Assembly (NCBI RefSeq): GCF_013702265.1
Contig: NZ_CP059348.1
Span: forward strand, 3,658,001 to 3,722,000
Direction: 5' to 3'
Length of the DNA: 64,000 nt
Origin: Providencia rettgeri
GTDB lineage: Bacteria; Pseudomonadota; Gammaproteobacteria; Enterobacterales; Enterobacteriaceae
Under the pieces are notes generated by a model, which saw nothing but the letters and a program-made list of their open reading frames with translations, had not been told where the DNA came from and ran no database searches. Positions 37,351 through 45,318 of the stretch are shown piece by piece. Each line of letters opens with the position of its first letter. Within the stretch, counting starts at the first letter, position 1. The position numbers and the translations under genes were made by a program.

Positions 37351-37761
37351 ATGGCAATAGGATATTTTTTGCGGGTGGGTGATAAAACAACCTGCGGAGG
37401 ACAAATATTAACGGGAGACAATACCATGCAATGGTATGGTGTTGCCGGTGCTCGTGAAGGCGATATGGTCAGTTGCGGCAAGCATTCTGGACGATTTTAT
37501 ATTATTGGCGGCTGCCAAAGTGTTTGGGATGAAGGGCGGAAAGTCGCGGGAACACTTGAAAGCATCAGTTCATGCCCCTGCCGAGCTCGTTTTATTAATT
37601 CAATTCAAGACTGTTATAGTGATGAATATAGCGATAAAAGTAGCGCTATCCCCCCGGTATCACCATCAATTTCCCCTTCCATTGTTACCAAAAAAATCTG
37701 CATTAGTTGCTTAATGAAAGCGGCTGAATCCGGCCAAATGCTTGTCGTTCGGGAAGGATGA
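37351..37761 (+). CDS. PAAR-domain T6SS spike-tip protein
   Basis: 136 residues. The PAAR domain (about 1-90) has GYFLRVGDKTTCGGQILTGD, VAGAREGDMVSCGKHSGRF and IIGG. It sharpens the VgrG spike and carries cargo. The C-terminal tail has extra cysteines (SSCPCRARF and KKICISCLMKAAE), unusual for a bare PAAR; a metal site or a docking tail for the adaptor is possible. First gene of a five-gene module with gaps of 1-8 bp or overlaps. No vgrG is present nearby. Confidence 0.92.
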   Translation: MAIGYFLRVGDKTTCGGQILTGDNTMQWYGVAGAREGDMVSCGKHSGRFYIIGGCQSVWDEGRKVAGTLESISSCPCRARFINSIQDCYSDEYSDKSSAIPPVSPSISPSIVTKKICISCLMKAAESGQMLVVREG

Positions 37762-37767
37762 TGATTA

Positions 37768-38268
37768 ATGAATAATTCGCATCCTATTTTTAATTATTCC
37801 AAACGTTATCCTACTGCAAAGCATTATTGTTTAATTTGCGGCTTACAGTATGAACGTTATTTTGATAAAGAAATTCAACACCATTATGGTGCCGCAAGCC
37901 CGCTTTTCAAGCAATCTTCCGAGGCTGAAATCGCGTGGGCTGGCCCGTGGTTGATTGATGTGACTCATCGGCATGACTTGCTGGCAGATTTAATACAATT
38001 AGAGTCTAAATCTCCTGCATTATCTTGGCTAGTCAGTGACGTATCGCTGGATAAGTTAGCGTCTCACTTCTCTGACCTTCTTAATGTGAGTTTACCTGAT
38101 AACAAAACGGCCTTATTCCGGTTTTATGATCCCCGCGTGACGCACAATATGCCCCAAGTACTCACTCTTGAGCAATTTAATGAGATAACGATGCCTCTTA
38201 TTGCATGGTATTACCGCTTTGAAGGGCAATTTTATGCATTACAAGGAGGGCGATTAAATGCAGTTTAG
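37768..38268 (+). CDS. DUF4123 T6SS effector adaptor/chaperone
   Basis: 166 residues. DUF4123 proteins (Tap/TEC) load specific effectors onto VgrG or PAAR. Recognisable features are HYCLICGL at the N-terminus, AWAGPWLIDV (about 55-64), SWLVSDVSLDKLASHFSDLLNV, and the signature ALFRFYDPRV (about 112-121). It lies between PAAR and the toxin genes, so it probably loads the nuclease onto this PAAR. The 3' end overlaps the next gene by 11 bp. Confidence 0.87.
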   Translation: MNNSHPIFNYSKRYPTAKHYCLICGLQYERYFDKEIQHHYGAASPLFKQSSEAEIAWAGPWLIDVTHRHDLLADLIQLESKSPALSWLVSDVSLDKLASHFSDLLNVSLPDNKTALFRFYDPRVTHNMPQVLTLEQFNEITMPLIAWYYRFEGQFYALQGGRLNAV

Positions 38269-38596
38269 CGAAGAACAATTAACCAAAATTCAAAATATCG
38301 AACAAAGTGATTATGTCGCCCAAGTTATTGCTGACTTTTATCAACATCACCCTGATAAATTACAAGTAATTGAAACATTAAATAGTCGTCTGCAATCTGT
38401 TCTTCGGTATTTGTTATCCCTAGGGTTTACCAAAGAACCTTTAATTCGTTCTTTTTTGTTCTATGAAGCGTGCTCCCCTTACTTTTATTTGAAGCCTGAA
38501 ATTAGAGATATGCTTGAGGAAAACGGTCGAAATCCAGAGCAGCAATACCAAGATTTTTTACGGATAGCCATGAAATTGATTGAATGGAGAACTTAA
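38258..38596 (+). CDS. Unknown 112-residue protein of the T6SS cassette
   Basis: I do not recognise this protein. It is small, all-helical by composition and has no signal or membrane segment. It contains IEQSDYVAQVIADFYQHHPDK, VLRYLLSLGFTKEPLIRSFLFYEACSPYF and a C-terminal IAMKLIEW. It is translationally coupled to the DUF4123 gene and lies 1 bp before the toxin gene. Its place suggests a second loading factor or a stabiliser of the toxin. Confidence 0.75.
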   Translation: MQFSEEQLTKIQNIEQSDYVAQVIADFYQHHPDKLQVIETLNSRLQSVLRYLLSLGFTKEPLIRSFLFYEACSPYFYLKPEIRDMLEENGRNPEQQYQDFLRIAMKLIEWRT

Positions 38597-38597
38597 T

Positions 38598-39356
38598 ATG
38601 CCAGTTCCTTTAATTATTGCAGGGGCGGGATTAATGACGCTGGGTGGACTCGCCGCAGTAACCCATGAAGCCTCAAAAATCGGCTTCCCCTCTTCATCAG
38701 GTAGTGGCGATGATGAGTGGGGAAATACTAGTTATGAAGATAAAATTCGGGAATATGAAAGCATTGCGATCGGTGGCGAATTTGATGACGAAGGAAAGAA
38801 ACGAGGCAATAATCAAGGTGCTGCGGTAGGTGCTACAGCCGGGGCATCTGTTGGTGTTGCTGCCATTGAAGCCAGTAAAGGCTGTCAGGACTGCCCTGCG
38901 ATCCCTTATATTGTTCCTCATCAAAATGATATTACCAATACACGCACTCCCAATGCTTATGCGTATCAGGCAAGAATTTGTAATACACAAATCAGAACTG
39001 TCGATACCCCCGCAGGGCAAATGCGATACATTGATGAATGGAAATGCACAATTCCCGTGCCAACCAGAACCCGAAACCTGTTAGTAGAGTTTGATGGCTG
39101 GAAACCTGATGAATGCAACTTTATTGAAACGAAAGATAATTATGACTTTCTTTTTGATAGTAAAGGAAAATTAAAACCATTCGCAAAAGATGGAGGCGGC
39201 ATTTTCAAGCAAGCAAATGATCAGAATTGGCTATGTGAATCTGCTTTTAAGCAAAAGTCATATATAGACTGGCATTTTTCCCAAAGAAACATGTATGAAT
39301 TTAGTAAAGGACTACTAAATTCATTATCGCAAGTACGTACACATTATTCACCTTAG
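38598..39356 (+). CDS. T6SS effector with Tox-REase-5-like nuclease domain
   Basis: 252 residues. The N-terminal hydrophobic segment (5-22), acidic linker (37-65) and glycine-zipper segment (74-90, GAAVGATAGASVGVAA) suit membrane crossing or carrier interaction. The C-terminal half resembles restriction-endonuclease-fold toxin 5: FDGW (165-168), the catalytic-type E177-T-K179 in CNFIETKDNYDFLF, and late glutamines in QANDQN and HFSQR. A DNA-cutting toxin is inferred. ATG 38598 follows TGGAGA. Followed by its likely immunity gene. Confidence 0.8.
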   Translation: MPVPLIIAGAGLMTLGGLAAVTHEASKIGFPSSSGSGDDEWGNTSYEDKIREYESIAIGGEFDDEGKKRGNNQGAAVGATAGASVGVAAIEASKGCQDCPAIPYIVPHQNDITNTRTPNAYAYQARICNTQIRTVDTPAGQMRYIDEWKCTIPVPTRTRNLLVEFDGWKPDECNFIETKDNYDFLFDSKGKLKPFAKDGGGIFKQANDQNWLCESAFKQKSYIDWHFSQRNMYEFSKGLLNSLSQVRTHYSP

Positions 39357-39364
39357 GAAAAATT

Positions 39365-40042
39365 ATGGATATTTCAATAAAGATAGATATTGAATTAAAT
39401 GACCAATTATCATTAAAAATGCTAATGAGCATATTCAGTGAAATGATTGCATTTACTGATTTAATAACTAATAGCAAAGAGCTAGTTTGGTATTTCTGTG
39501 GTGACAGTCTTGAGGAAGCCTTAAATAAACCTGCATTTGAAAATAATTCTCCAACTTTATTTTTCAAAGAAAAACAAGATATTGATATTATTGAAGGTAT
39601 ATGGAGTGGTGATAGCAAAGCCCTTGTTATAAAAGGAAATAGTGTGAATTTAAAATATAATCTGGATTTTGATTTACGTGAAATTCAAAGTATAGCTATA
39701 GATAAAATAAAGGATATTTTATGTTCATACCTTAAGAAATTTGACATATTCTGCATTCGAGTAGATATAAATGACTATGAATATAAAAGCAGAAATGTTT
39801 TCCCGGACAGACTTCCCGTTGGCTGGATGCTTTATTTAAATAAAAAAATAACGCCAGAACAGATTCCCATGGCAGCCCAGCTTATCCATATCGATAATGA
39901 AAAAAATCACGGAACATTAATTATCAGTACCGAACATGTTTTTGATGGTACAAATAAAGAGGATATTAAAAAAGCCAATGAAATCGAAATTCAGCTTGCT
40001 GGGTTGGGGTTATTACCGTTAATTCGGGAAATATATAGTTAA
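39365..40042 (+). CDS. Imm52-like immunity protein
   Basis: 225 residues, cytosolic and acidic. The stretch FPDRLPVGWMLYLNKKITPEQIP resembles Imm52 family proteins, which are coded beside Tox-REase-5 toxins. This position, 8 bp after the toxin stop, is the main evidence. It should bind and block the nuclease in the producing cell. It is markedly A+T-rich compared with core genes, consistent with acquisition. Confidence 0.75.
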   Translation: MDISIKIDIELNDQLSLKMLMSIFSEMIAFTDLITNSKELVWYFCGDSLEEALNKPAFENNSPTLFFKEKQDIDIIEGIWSGDSKALVIKGNSVNLKYNLDFDLREIQSIAIDKIKDILCSYLKKFDIFCIRVDINDYEYKSRNVFPDRLPVGWMLYLNKKITPEQIPMAAQLIHIDNEKNHGTLIISTEHVFDGTNKEDIKKANEIEIQLAGLGLLPLIREIYS

Positions 40043-40095
40043 GTTTTTAAGCGGTATTGAAAGTGTACAATGGCGTTCTAATAATTTACTTACTA

Positions 40096-40148
40096 TCCCG
40101 ACCAAAGCTGTAAGGCTATTGGCGTAATATTACCGGATTGACTCTAGA
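40096..40148 (+). pseudogene. Decayed second copy of the ubiV 3' end
   Basis: The 53 bp from TCCCGACCAAAGCTGTAA onward match the last part of ubiV (37161-37214) in the same orientation. They differ by one base deletion, which shifts the frame, and about four substitutions. The two copies bracket the 2.9-kb PAAR/effector/immunity cassette. This marks the right border of the insertion. Confidence 0.85.
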
Positions 40149-40175
40149 CGGTCGTACTTAATAAGGCAAATACAC

Positions 40176-40253
40176 AGAATTATTTACAGGGTCAAGCTGG
40201 TGAGTGAAACGTGAAATACTATCACCAGCTTATACCACCAGAACTATTTACAG
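40176..40253. repeat. Hairpin bracketed by 14-bp direct repeats
   Basis: AGAATTATTTACAG (40176-40189) and AGAACTATTTACAG (40240-40253) flank the inverted repeat AAGCTGGTGA (40194-40203) and TCACCAGCTT (40222-40231). There is no T run, so it is not a standard terminator. It could be a small insertion remnant between the ubiV scar and the toxin-antitoxin pair. Confidence 0.5.
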
Positions 40254-40273
40254 ATTCTTCGAGTTACCAATCG

Positions 40274-40600
40274 CTAGGATTTAATCATCTTCAAATCGGC
40301 TTTTCGTTGCTTCTTTTGTACTTCATAGAAGTTCTCGTGAGAACCTACATGAAGGAGATACAACTCAAGCTTATTTGAAACCCATGAATAACCTAATAAA
40401 ACTGTTAGTTCATTTAGCCTGAATTTATGAACTCTCATGTGAGCCAAGTCACCTTTCTTTAGCTCACCGATTAATGGATTATCAATAATCCGATCAATTT
40501 CGTCCTCAATAATTTTCACATCACTTTCTGGCAATTTTTTCATTGCCTTTTCAAACCTTGCCGACTGATAAACATCAATTTCGTTTTGTGGTTCGGACAT
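40274..40600 (-). CDS. RelE/ParE-superfamily toxin
   Basis: 108 residues with the RelE/YafQ-like fold pattern: an N-terminal helix (YQSARFEKAMKKLPESDVKIIEDEI), basic strands (LKKGDLAHMRVHKFRLNE) and the C-terminal LYLLHVGSHENFYEVQK. mRNA cleavage in the ribosome is likely, but gyrase inhibition cannot be excluded. The start lies 26 bp inside the antitoxin gene, so the two are coupled. Confidence 0.85.
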   Translation of the reverse strand: MSEPQNEIDVYQSARFEKAMKKLPESDVKIIEDEIDRIIDNPLIGELKKGDLAHMRVHKFRLNELTVLLGYSWVSNKLELYLLHVGSHENFYEVQKKQRKADLKMIKS

Positions 40601-40805
40601 ATCGAGACACCTTATTGTGTTCGACCTCTGCCTGCGCTAATAAAAGTTCCTCGATAAAGCTATATGGCAGATCCGGGTTATCTTCGGCTATACGCCCAAT
40701 TTTAGCCCAGTGCTCAATTTGTTTAGGAACAGATCTGCTTTTTGCTTCCGCATGAACCTTAGCGTCAGACACGAAGTCGTCGTCTAATCTAACGGAAATA
40801 GCCAT
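40575..40805 (-). CDS. ParD-like antitoxin
   Basis: 76 residues. The N-terminal ribbon-helix-helix-type segment ISVRLDDDFVSDAKVHAEAKSRSVPKQIEHWAKIGR matches ParD-like antitoxins. The C-terminal half (FIEELLLAQAEVEHNKVSRY) should wrap the toxin. It is first in the operon and probably represses it. Confidence 0.85.
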   Translation of the reverse strand: MAISVRLDDDFVSDAKVHAEAKSRSVPKQIEHWAKIGRIAEDNPDLPYSFIEELLLAQAEVEHNKVSRYVRTTKRN

Positions 40806-41100
40806 TTTAATTCTCCCCCGCCAATTGGCGCATTTAGTAGCTAGTCTTTATCACTGGCCAAGATATTGCGACATTTAATCGCACATAGCAACAATACACT
40901 ACATTATATCCATTGTAAATACTTTTACTGTCACACCCATATCTGCAAACACGCCGCGAAACCTTGTCCGATTCTTCATCAATAACCTGTCTATACTCAG
41001 AATATCCCCCAAACAGATACGGAGTTATCTCCTTTGAATTCAGTTGACGTGCTGTAGATTAGATAAGCAACTAAACTCACAAACTAATAAGGAAATACCC

Positions 41101-41580
41101 GTGATAAAACGTACCCTGCTCGTCATGACACTTTTTTTAGCGGGATGCTCAACATCCCTTGAGTACACCAAAGCGGATCTCGAAAAAAACCAAGAGGTGG
41201 GTTACTCCGATTCTGGGTACTATCGCGTGGTATTTAAAGGGAAAAAAATTCTTTCAGTCCCTGAAAATGCCCATATTGTGGCAGGCACTGAAGATAATGT
41301 GGTTGGAAAATTGACCCAAGATGGCAAAACGGGTGAGTTTGTGATTGCAGGGCTTGCCGCCAAAAGCAATGGCAACATTAGTTCCCAAGTGGGTGGCCAC
41401 GATTATAATTTGAGTTTCCTATTAACCGATGAAAATGATTTACCTCTTTCATCAGTCAATTACATCATTATCAATGACTGTAATGGGGAAGCCTATTCGG
41501 GCAAAACCAATGCTAACGGACGCACATTTTCGGTTTCAACTGCTGAAGAATGTAATTTAAGTCTTAGCGTTGTAGAGTGA
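41101..41580 (+). CDS. Unknown lipoprotein, 159 residues
   Basis: The start is GTG 41101, seven bases after AAGGAA, giving a short lipoprotein signal MIKRTLLVMTLFLAGC with lipid-attachment Cys16. The body is beta-rich, with VVFKGKKILSVPENAHIVAGTEDNVVGKL and two C-terminal cysteines (INDCNGEAYSGKTNANGRT and EECNLS) that could form a disulphide. Function unknown. A single gene with a terminator, divergent from the toxin-antitoxin pair. The 295-bp gap upstream shows no other gene. Confidence 0.75.
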   Translation: MIKRTLLVMTLFLAGCSTSLEYTKADLEKNQEVGYSDSGYYRVVFKGKKILSVPENAHIVAGTEDNVVGKLTQDGKTGEFVIAGLAAKSNGNISSQVGGHDYNLSFLLTDENDLPLSSVNYIIINDCNGEAYSGKTNANGRTFSVSTAEECNLSLSVVE

Positions 41581-41585
41581 TTCTC

Positions 41586-41623
41586 AAAAAGTAAGCGGTC
41601 TAAAATCAACCGCTTACTTTTTA
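41586..41623. terminator. Bidirectional terminator
   Basis: AAAAAGTAAGCGGT (41586-41599) pairs with ACCGCTTACTTTTT (41609-41622). It serves the lipoprotein and the convergent exporter operon; the exporter stop codon overlaps its edge. Confidence 0.88.
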
Positions 41624-42781
41624 TTTATGCAGATGTTTACGCCACCGATGAATGACATGACTAAGGTGGCGCAGTTCGCCATCTCGTAACATGCCAATAA
41701 ACACACCAATAAACGAGTAAATCACCCCAAGCACCAGCATCATCACAATATCCATCAAGATATCTCTAAATGGCAGTCCCATTTGGTTGATCCCCGCCAT
41801 CGCGTTAGTCGCCCATGTGGATGGCAACGCAGAGGCTATCATCCGTACCCAGTCCGGCATGGCCTGCAGTGGCCAAATCGTACCGGACATATAGAACACC
41901 GGCGTGGTGATAAACGCCAATGTCAGGTAGATCATTTCCACACTACGCAAACATTCCGTGACCAGCTTCCCTAACCCAATAACGGCGAGTAAGAATGGGA
42001 AGGTCAGCATCCAAATCTGGTACAACGGCGCTTCTTGCCGATAACCCAAAATCCATGGCCATAAGGCAAAAAACACGGTCGAAAGAAATAACCAGATAGG
42101 CACCAGCGCCGACAACGCTCCAAGGTAAACCGCTAATGGGGGTTTACCTTTTGGTGTGGAGCGAATGGCAATACTGACCCGCACACACGCAATTAATAAG
42201 GAGTGCTGCAATAACATCACCAGCAAGCCAGGGAAGATAATCGCCGCAAAGCTAATACCGGGGTTATACAGCGGCTCAGTCTCACTGCGAACAGGGGCAA
42301 TAATCACTTTTGCTTGTTCAGGACTGAAACCCGCTTTTTCCAGTAACTGGGTGTTATAGGCGCTCAATAGCGTTTGATACGCTTTCGATAGCTCTTGCTG
42401 GATTTGCCCGCTGGCTAAGCGGTTTGTGGCATCCCCATAAACCGGTACCGTGATATTTTTGCCACTAAGCAGATGCTTTTCAAAATCTGTTGGAATGATC
42501 ACGATAGCGAATAGCTGCCTCGCAATCATATCCTGCCGCGCTTGGGCTAAATTATCGTAACTGTGTAGCTGAACTTTGGGTGTGGCGTCTAAATCGCGGA
42601 TCAGCTCACGACTTGCGCCTGAGTGATCCATATCGATAACCGCCACAGGCAGATCCCACAATACCGGGCGCGCATAGACCAAACTCATAATACAGAGAGA
42701 AACGAGCAGCAGCAGCCACATCGGTTTCTCCAGCATGCCCAGCAGTACCTTTTTAAACGTCGCAAAATAGACCGTCATCAT
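41621..42781 (-). CDS. ABC-2-type exporter permease (second of two)
   Basis: 386 residues. One N-terminal helix (about 18-36) precedes a large extracytoplasmic domain (about 45-175, with LPVAVIDMDHSGASRELIRDLDAT). Then come five or six C-terminal helices, including ISFAAIIFPGLLVMLLQH and PVFYMSGTIWPL, the ABC-2 permease signature area. This is the YhhJ/YbhR-like layout for drug or toxin efflux. The start overlaps the preceding permease by 4 bp. No ATPase gene accompanies the pair. Confidence 0.88.
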   Translation of the reverse strand: MMTVYFATFKKVLLGMLEKPMWLLLLVSLCIMSLVYARPVLWDLPVAVIDMDHSGASRELIRDLDATPKVQLHSYDNLAQARQDMIARQLFAIVIIPTDFEKHLLSGKNITVPVYGDATNRLASGQIQQELSKAYQTLLSAYNTQLLEKAGFSPEQAKVIIAPVRSETEPLYNPGISFAAIIFPGLLVMLLQHSLLIACVRVSIAIRSTPKGKPPLAVYLGALSALVPIWLFLSTVFFALWPWILGYRQEAPLYQIWMLTFPFLLAVIGLGKLVTECLRSVEMIYLTLAFITTPVFYMSGTIWPLQAMPDWVRMIASALPSTWATNAMAGINQMGLPFRDILMDIVMMLVLGVIYSFIGVFIGMLRDGELRHLSHVIHRWRKHLHK

Positions 42782-43923
42782 ACGATACTTCCTTGGGTTT
42801 CTAGCCGTTTCACTAAGCGCTTACGGATCAAAAATGCCGTCAGTAACGGATAAATCAGCAAGAATAGGCACACTTGCACAATGCGCTCAAACGAGATTTC
42901 CCGTAAGAAAATATCAAACATGGCATTTAAGGTGTGAGTAAGCGGCTCCGCGTTCGAAATAATCCGTGCGGGCAAAATCATCGAGAGCTCCGGTACCGCC
43001 ATGCCTGAAAACGCCAAGGCAATACTCACCAGCATCCCGATTAAGCTGTACGCCATTATCGCGCTGGACGTGAAGCTAAAGAGTAATAACCCGATACTTT
43101 GCGCCGCTATCACATAGAAGAAGCCCACCAGCATCATATACAGCGGGTTCCCCACCACTTTTGCATCGAAGATAGTGACCAGGGCCGCCAGCTCAACAAT
43201 CAGTAACGTCGTGAAAAATAACGTATATGGCGCCATTTTGCCTAACAGTGCCATTGAAAATGGCTTCACGCTTTGAAGAATGGTGCCGCGAGACATGGTG
43301 TAAATAGTGGCAGTGACCACAAACAGTTGCAGCATATGGATGGTCGCCGCAAATTGTTGGTAATAAATATAGCTGCCACTTGGGTTAAAGAGGCTATCGT
43401 AAGAGAGCGTGACTTGCGCCAATGCCGGTAGCGATTGCCCCATCGATTTTGCCATTTCTTGACGGTATTTGGCGTTAAGTTCCGCAACCAAGCCGCTAAA
43501 ATCTTGAATAGCATAACTGCCAGATGCGTAAAATAGCGCATTGTAGTACATGCGCAATTCAGGCTGGCGTCCTCGTAATATATCCTCCTCAAAATTTTGG
43601 GGGATATAGAGCAAGGCATAATCTTTGGCGCTGCCCAGCTGTTTGATGGATGTCACTAAGTTGCCATCAATCGCTTTCACTTCCGCATGAGGACCCGCAT
43701 CAAGATCACGAATAATTTGCCTTGAAATGGGGCTGTTGTTGTTATCTACCACCGAAACTGGCACATCCATCAGCGTTCCTTCTGAGAAGTTAGCACTGAC
43801 TAACGTAAACAGCATCAAAGGGAATAGCCAACTCAGCCAGTGAAAGACTGGGCTACGGATCGCCATTTGGGTTTCGCGGCTAAAAGCATGTTCAAAACCA
43901 TGCCAAGCGAATTTGAGTTTCAT
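42778..43923 (-). CDS. ABC-2-type exporter permease (first of two)
   Basis: 381 residues with the same layout as its downstream neighbour: helix at about 26-45, external domain with VPVSVVDNNNSPISRQIIRDLDAG, and a C-terminal membrane block with AFSGMAVPELSMILPARIISNAEP. The two proteins probably form a heterodimeric pore. It lies 11 bp after the HlyD-type gene. Confidence 0.88.
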   Translation of the reverse strand: MKLKFAWHGFEHAFSRETQMAIRSPVFHWLSWLFPLMLFTLVSANFSEGTLMDVPVSVVDNNNSPISRQIIRDLDAGPHAEVKAIDGNLVTSIKQLGSAKDYALLYIPQNFEEDILRGRQPELRMYYNALFYASGSYAIQDFSGLVAELNAKYRQEMAKSMGQSLPALAQVTLSYDSLFNPSGSYIYYQQFAATIHMLQLFVVTATIYTMSRGTILQSVKPFSMALLGKMAPYTLFFTTLLIVELAALVTIFDAKVVGNPLYMMLVGFFYVIAAQSIGLLLFSFTSSAIMAYSLIGMLVSIALAFSGMAVPELSMILPARIISNAEPLTHTLNAMFDIFLREISFERIVQVCLFLLIYPLLTAFLIRKRLVKRLETQGSIV

Positions 43924-43934
43924 GCCGTCACCTG

Positions 43935-44906
43935 TTATTTATCCCAGTGCCACAAGACGCTCATCCCCGGTCGTAATCCTTCAATCGGTTGTTGTGGATA
44001 CAAGCGAACTTCAAAGGTTTTCAGGTCGAAATCCCCTGTCGCACGGGTGGCTCGTTTAGTCGCGTAATCCCCTTTCGGTGCAATATAGCGAACTTCGGCT
44101 TCCACGGTTTTATCCCCTAAGGCTGGAACCGTCAGCTCAATTTTGTCCCCTTTTTTCACCCCCACTAAAATATCTTCACGTAGGTTATAAACAAAATAGG
44201 CTTGAGGAAGACTGATCAATGAGATTAGAGGGCTACCTGCATTGAATAATTCACCAATTTCTGCAGGGATTGGACCGACTTCACCATCCACAGGGGCTTT
44301 AACTTGCAAGTCATCCAGTTGAACTTGGAGTTCAGCCAGTTTTTGCTCTGCTTGCTTCACTGCGGCTTCATATTGTTGACGCTGCTCGATACGATCGCCG
44401 TTTTTCCCTTCTTCCAAACGTGCCTTAGCACTTTGGACTTGTTGGAATGCAACATCTTTTGCTTTACGGGCGGTATCTAACTCATTCGCGGAGACATACC
44501 CTTTGCCTGAAAGATTATTTAAACGGGTAAATTCACGAGAAGCATTTTGGTATTGAGAATTTGCTTGAGCTACCGCAGCTTGCAGGTCACGCAGCGTCTC
44601 TTCACGAGTCCCATTTAAGGATTGGTCGAGTTGGGCTTGAGCTTGATCCTTAGCCGCTTTTAATGCCGCATATTGGGCTTGTAACTCTGGGCTTTCTAAG
44701 GTGATCAGTAACTGCCCTTTTTTCACATCATCCCCGCGTTCTACATGGCGTTCAATGACTCTGCCTTTGGCTTTTGAAGTCACGATGACTTCCGGTGCGT
44801 CCACTTCCCCTTGCAATAATAAAAATTGATTATGGGAATGAAAAAGCGCCGCAGCAGCAATTAAGATCAGCATAAGCAAGATCAGTATGATGGTTCTTTT
44901 TTTCAT
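43935..44906 (-). CDS. HlyD/EmrA-type membrane-fusion protein
   Basis: Periplasmic adaptor linking an inner-membrane exporter to an outer-membrane channel. The 323 residues have an N-terminal anchor (about 4-24), a lipoyl/biotinyl half (VIVTSKAKGRVIERHVERGDDVKKGQLLITLE), a long coiled-coil hairpin (about 75-200, rich in Ala/Gln/Lys) and a returning lipoyl half (VKAPVDGEVGPIPAEIGELF). First gene of an operon with two permeases. Confidence 0.9.
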   Translation of the reverse strand: MKKRTIILILLMLILIAAAALFHSHNQFLLLQGEVDAPEVIVTSKAKGRVIERHVERGDDVKKGQLLITLESPELQAQYAALKAAKDQAQAQLDQSLNGTREETLRDLQAAVAQANSQYQNASREFTRLNNLSGKGYVSANELDTARKAKDVAFQQVQSAKARLEEGKNGDRIEQRQQYEAAVKQAEQKLAELQVQLDDLQVKAPVDGEVGPIPAEIGELFNAGSPLISLISLPQAYFVYNLREDILVGVKKGDKIELTVPALGDKTVEAEVRYIAPKGDYATKRATRATGDFDLKTFEVRLYPQQPIEGLRPGMSVLWHWDK

Positions 44907-45135
44907 TATGTATGTGGGCCTTGAATAATAACGGAGGAAACTACTTTTTCATTATGACAACAAATTAACACTAACGTTAAGAAATTTGTGCGCAAAATCA
45001 CGCTTTAGCGGTCTTTTTTAGTCTGAGGGGCTTTGGCGCTTATGTCAAATAATGATGTTTTGCTAATTATTAAATGACGATTACTTAACCAGCCCAATAA
45101 GATACAATATCCCCCAAAATATATAGCTAAACCCA

Positions 45136-45170
45136 CTGAGCGCAGTCAACATCCCCATAATGTGAAATAT
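45136..45170. repeat. Partial ERIC right end, in tandem with the full copy
   Basis: CTGAGCGCAGTCAACATCCC and the following CATAATGTGAAATAT repeat 45274-45308 with two mismatches, 138 bp apart and in the same orientation. The left two thirds of an ERIC are missing. Confidence 0.7.
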
Positions 45171-45191
45171 AGAATCTGAAATATAATGAGC

Positions 45192-45318
45192 CATGCTCTA
45201 AATAGTTCGCATTATGGGTAGGCAGCAAGAGAAGATATCTCTAGGAGCATACAAAAGTATGTGACTAGAGGAGCTGAGCGCAGCCAACACCCCCATAATG
45301 TGAAATATGACGAGCATG
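45192..45318. repeat. ERIC element, 127 bp, running into the btsS start
   Basis: An imperfect palindrome with ends CATGCTCTAAATAGTTCGC and GTGAAATATGACGAGCATG. The core GAGCATACAAAAGTATGTGAC and the block CTGAGCGCAGCCAAC match the ERIC consensus. The last three bases are the btsS ATG. With the partial copy it fills much of the 409-bp gap upstream of btsS. Confidence 0.88.
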
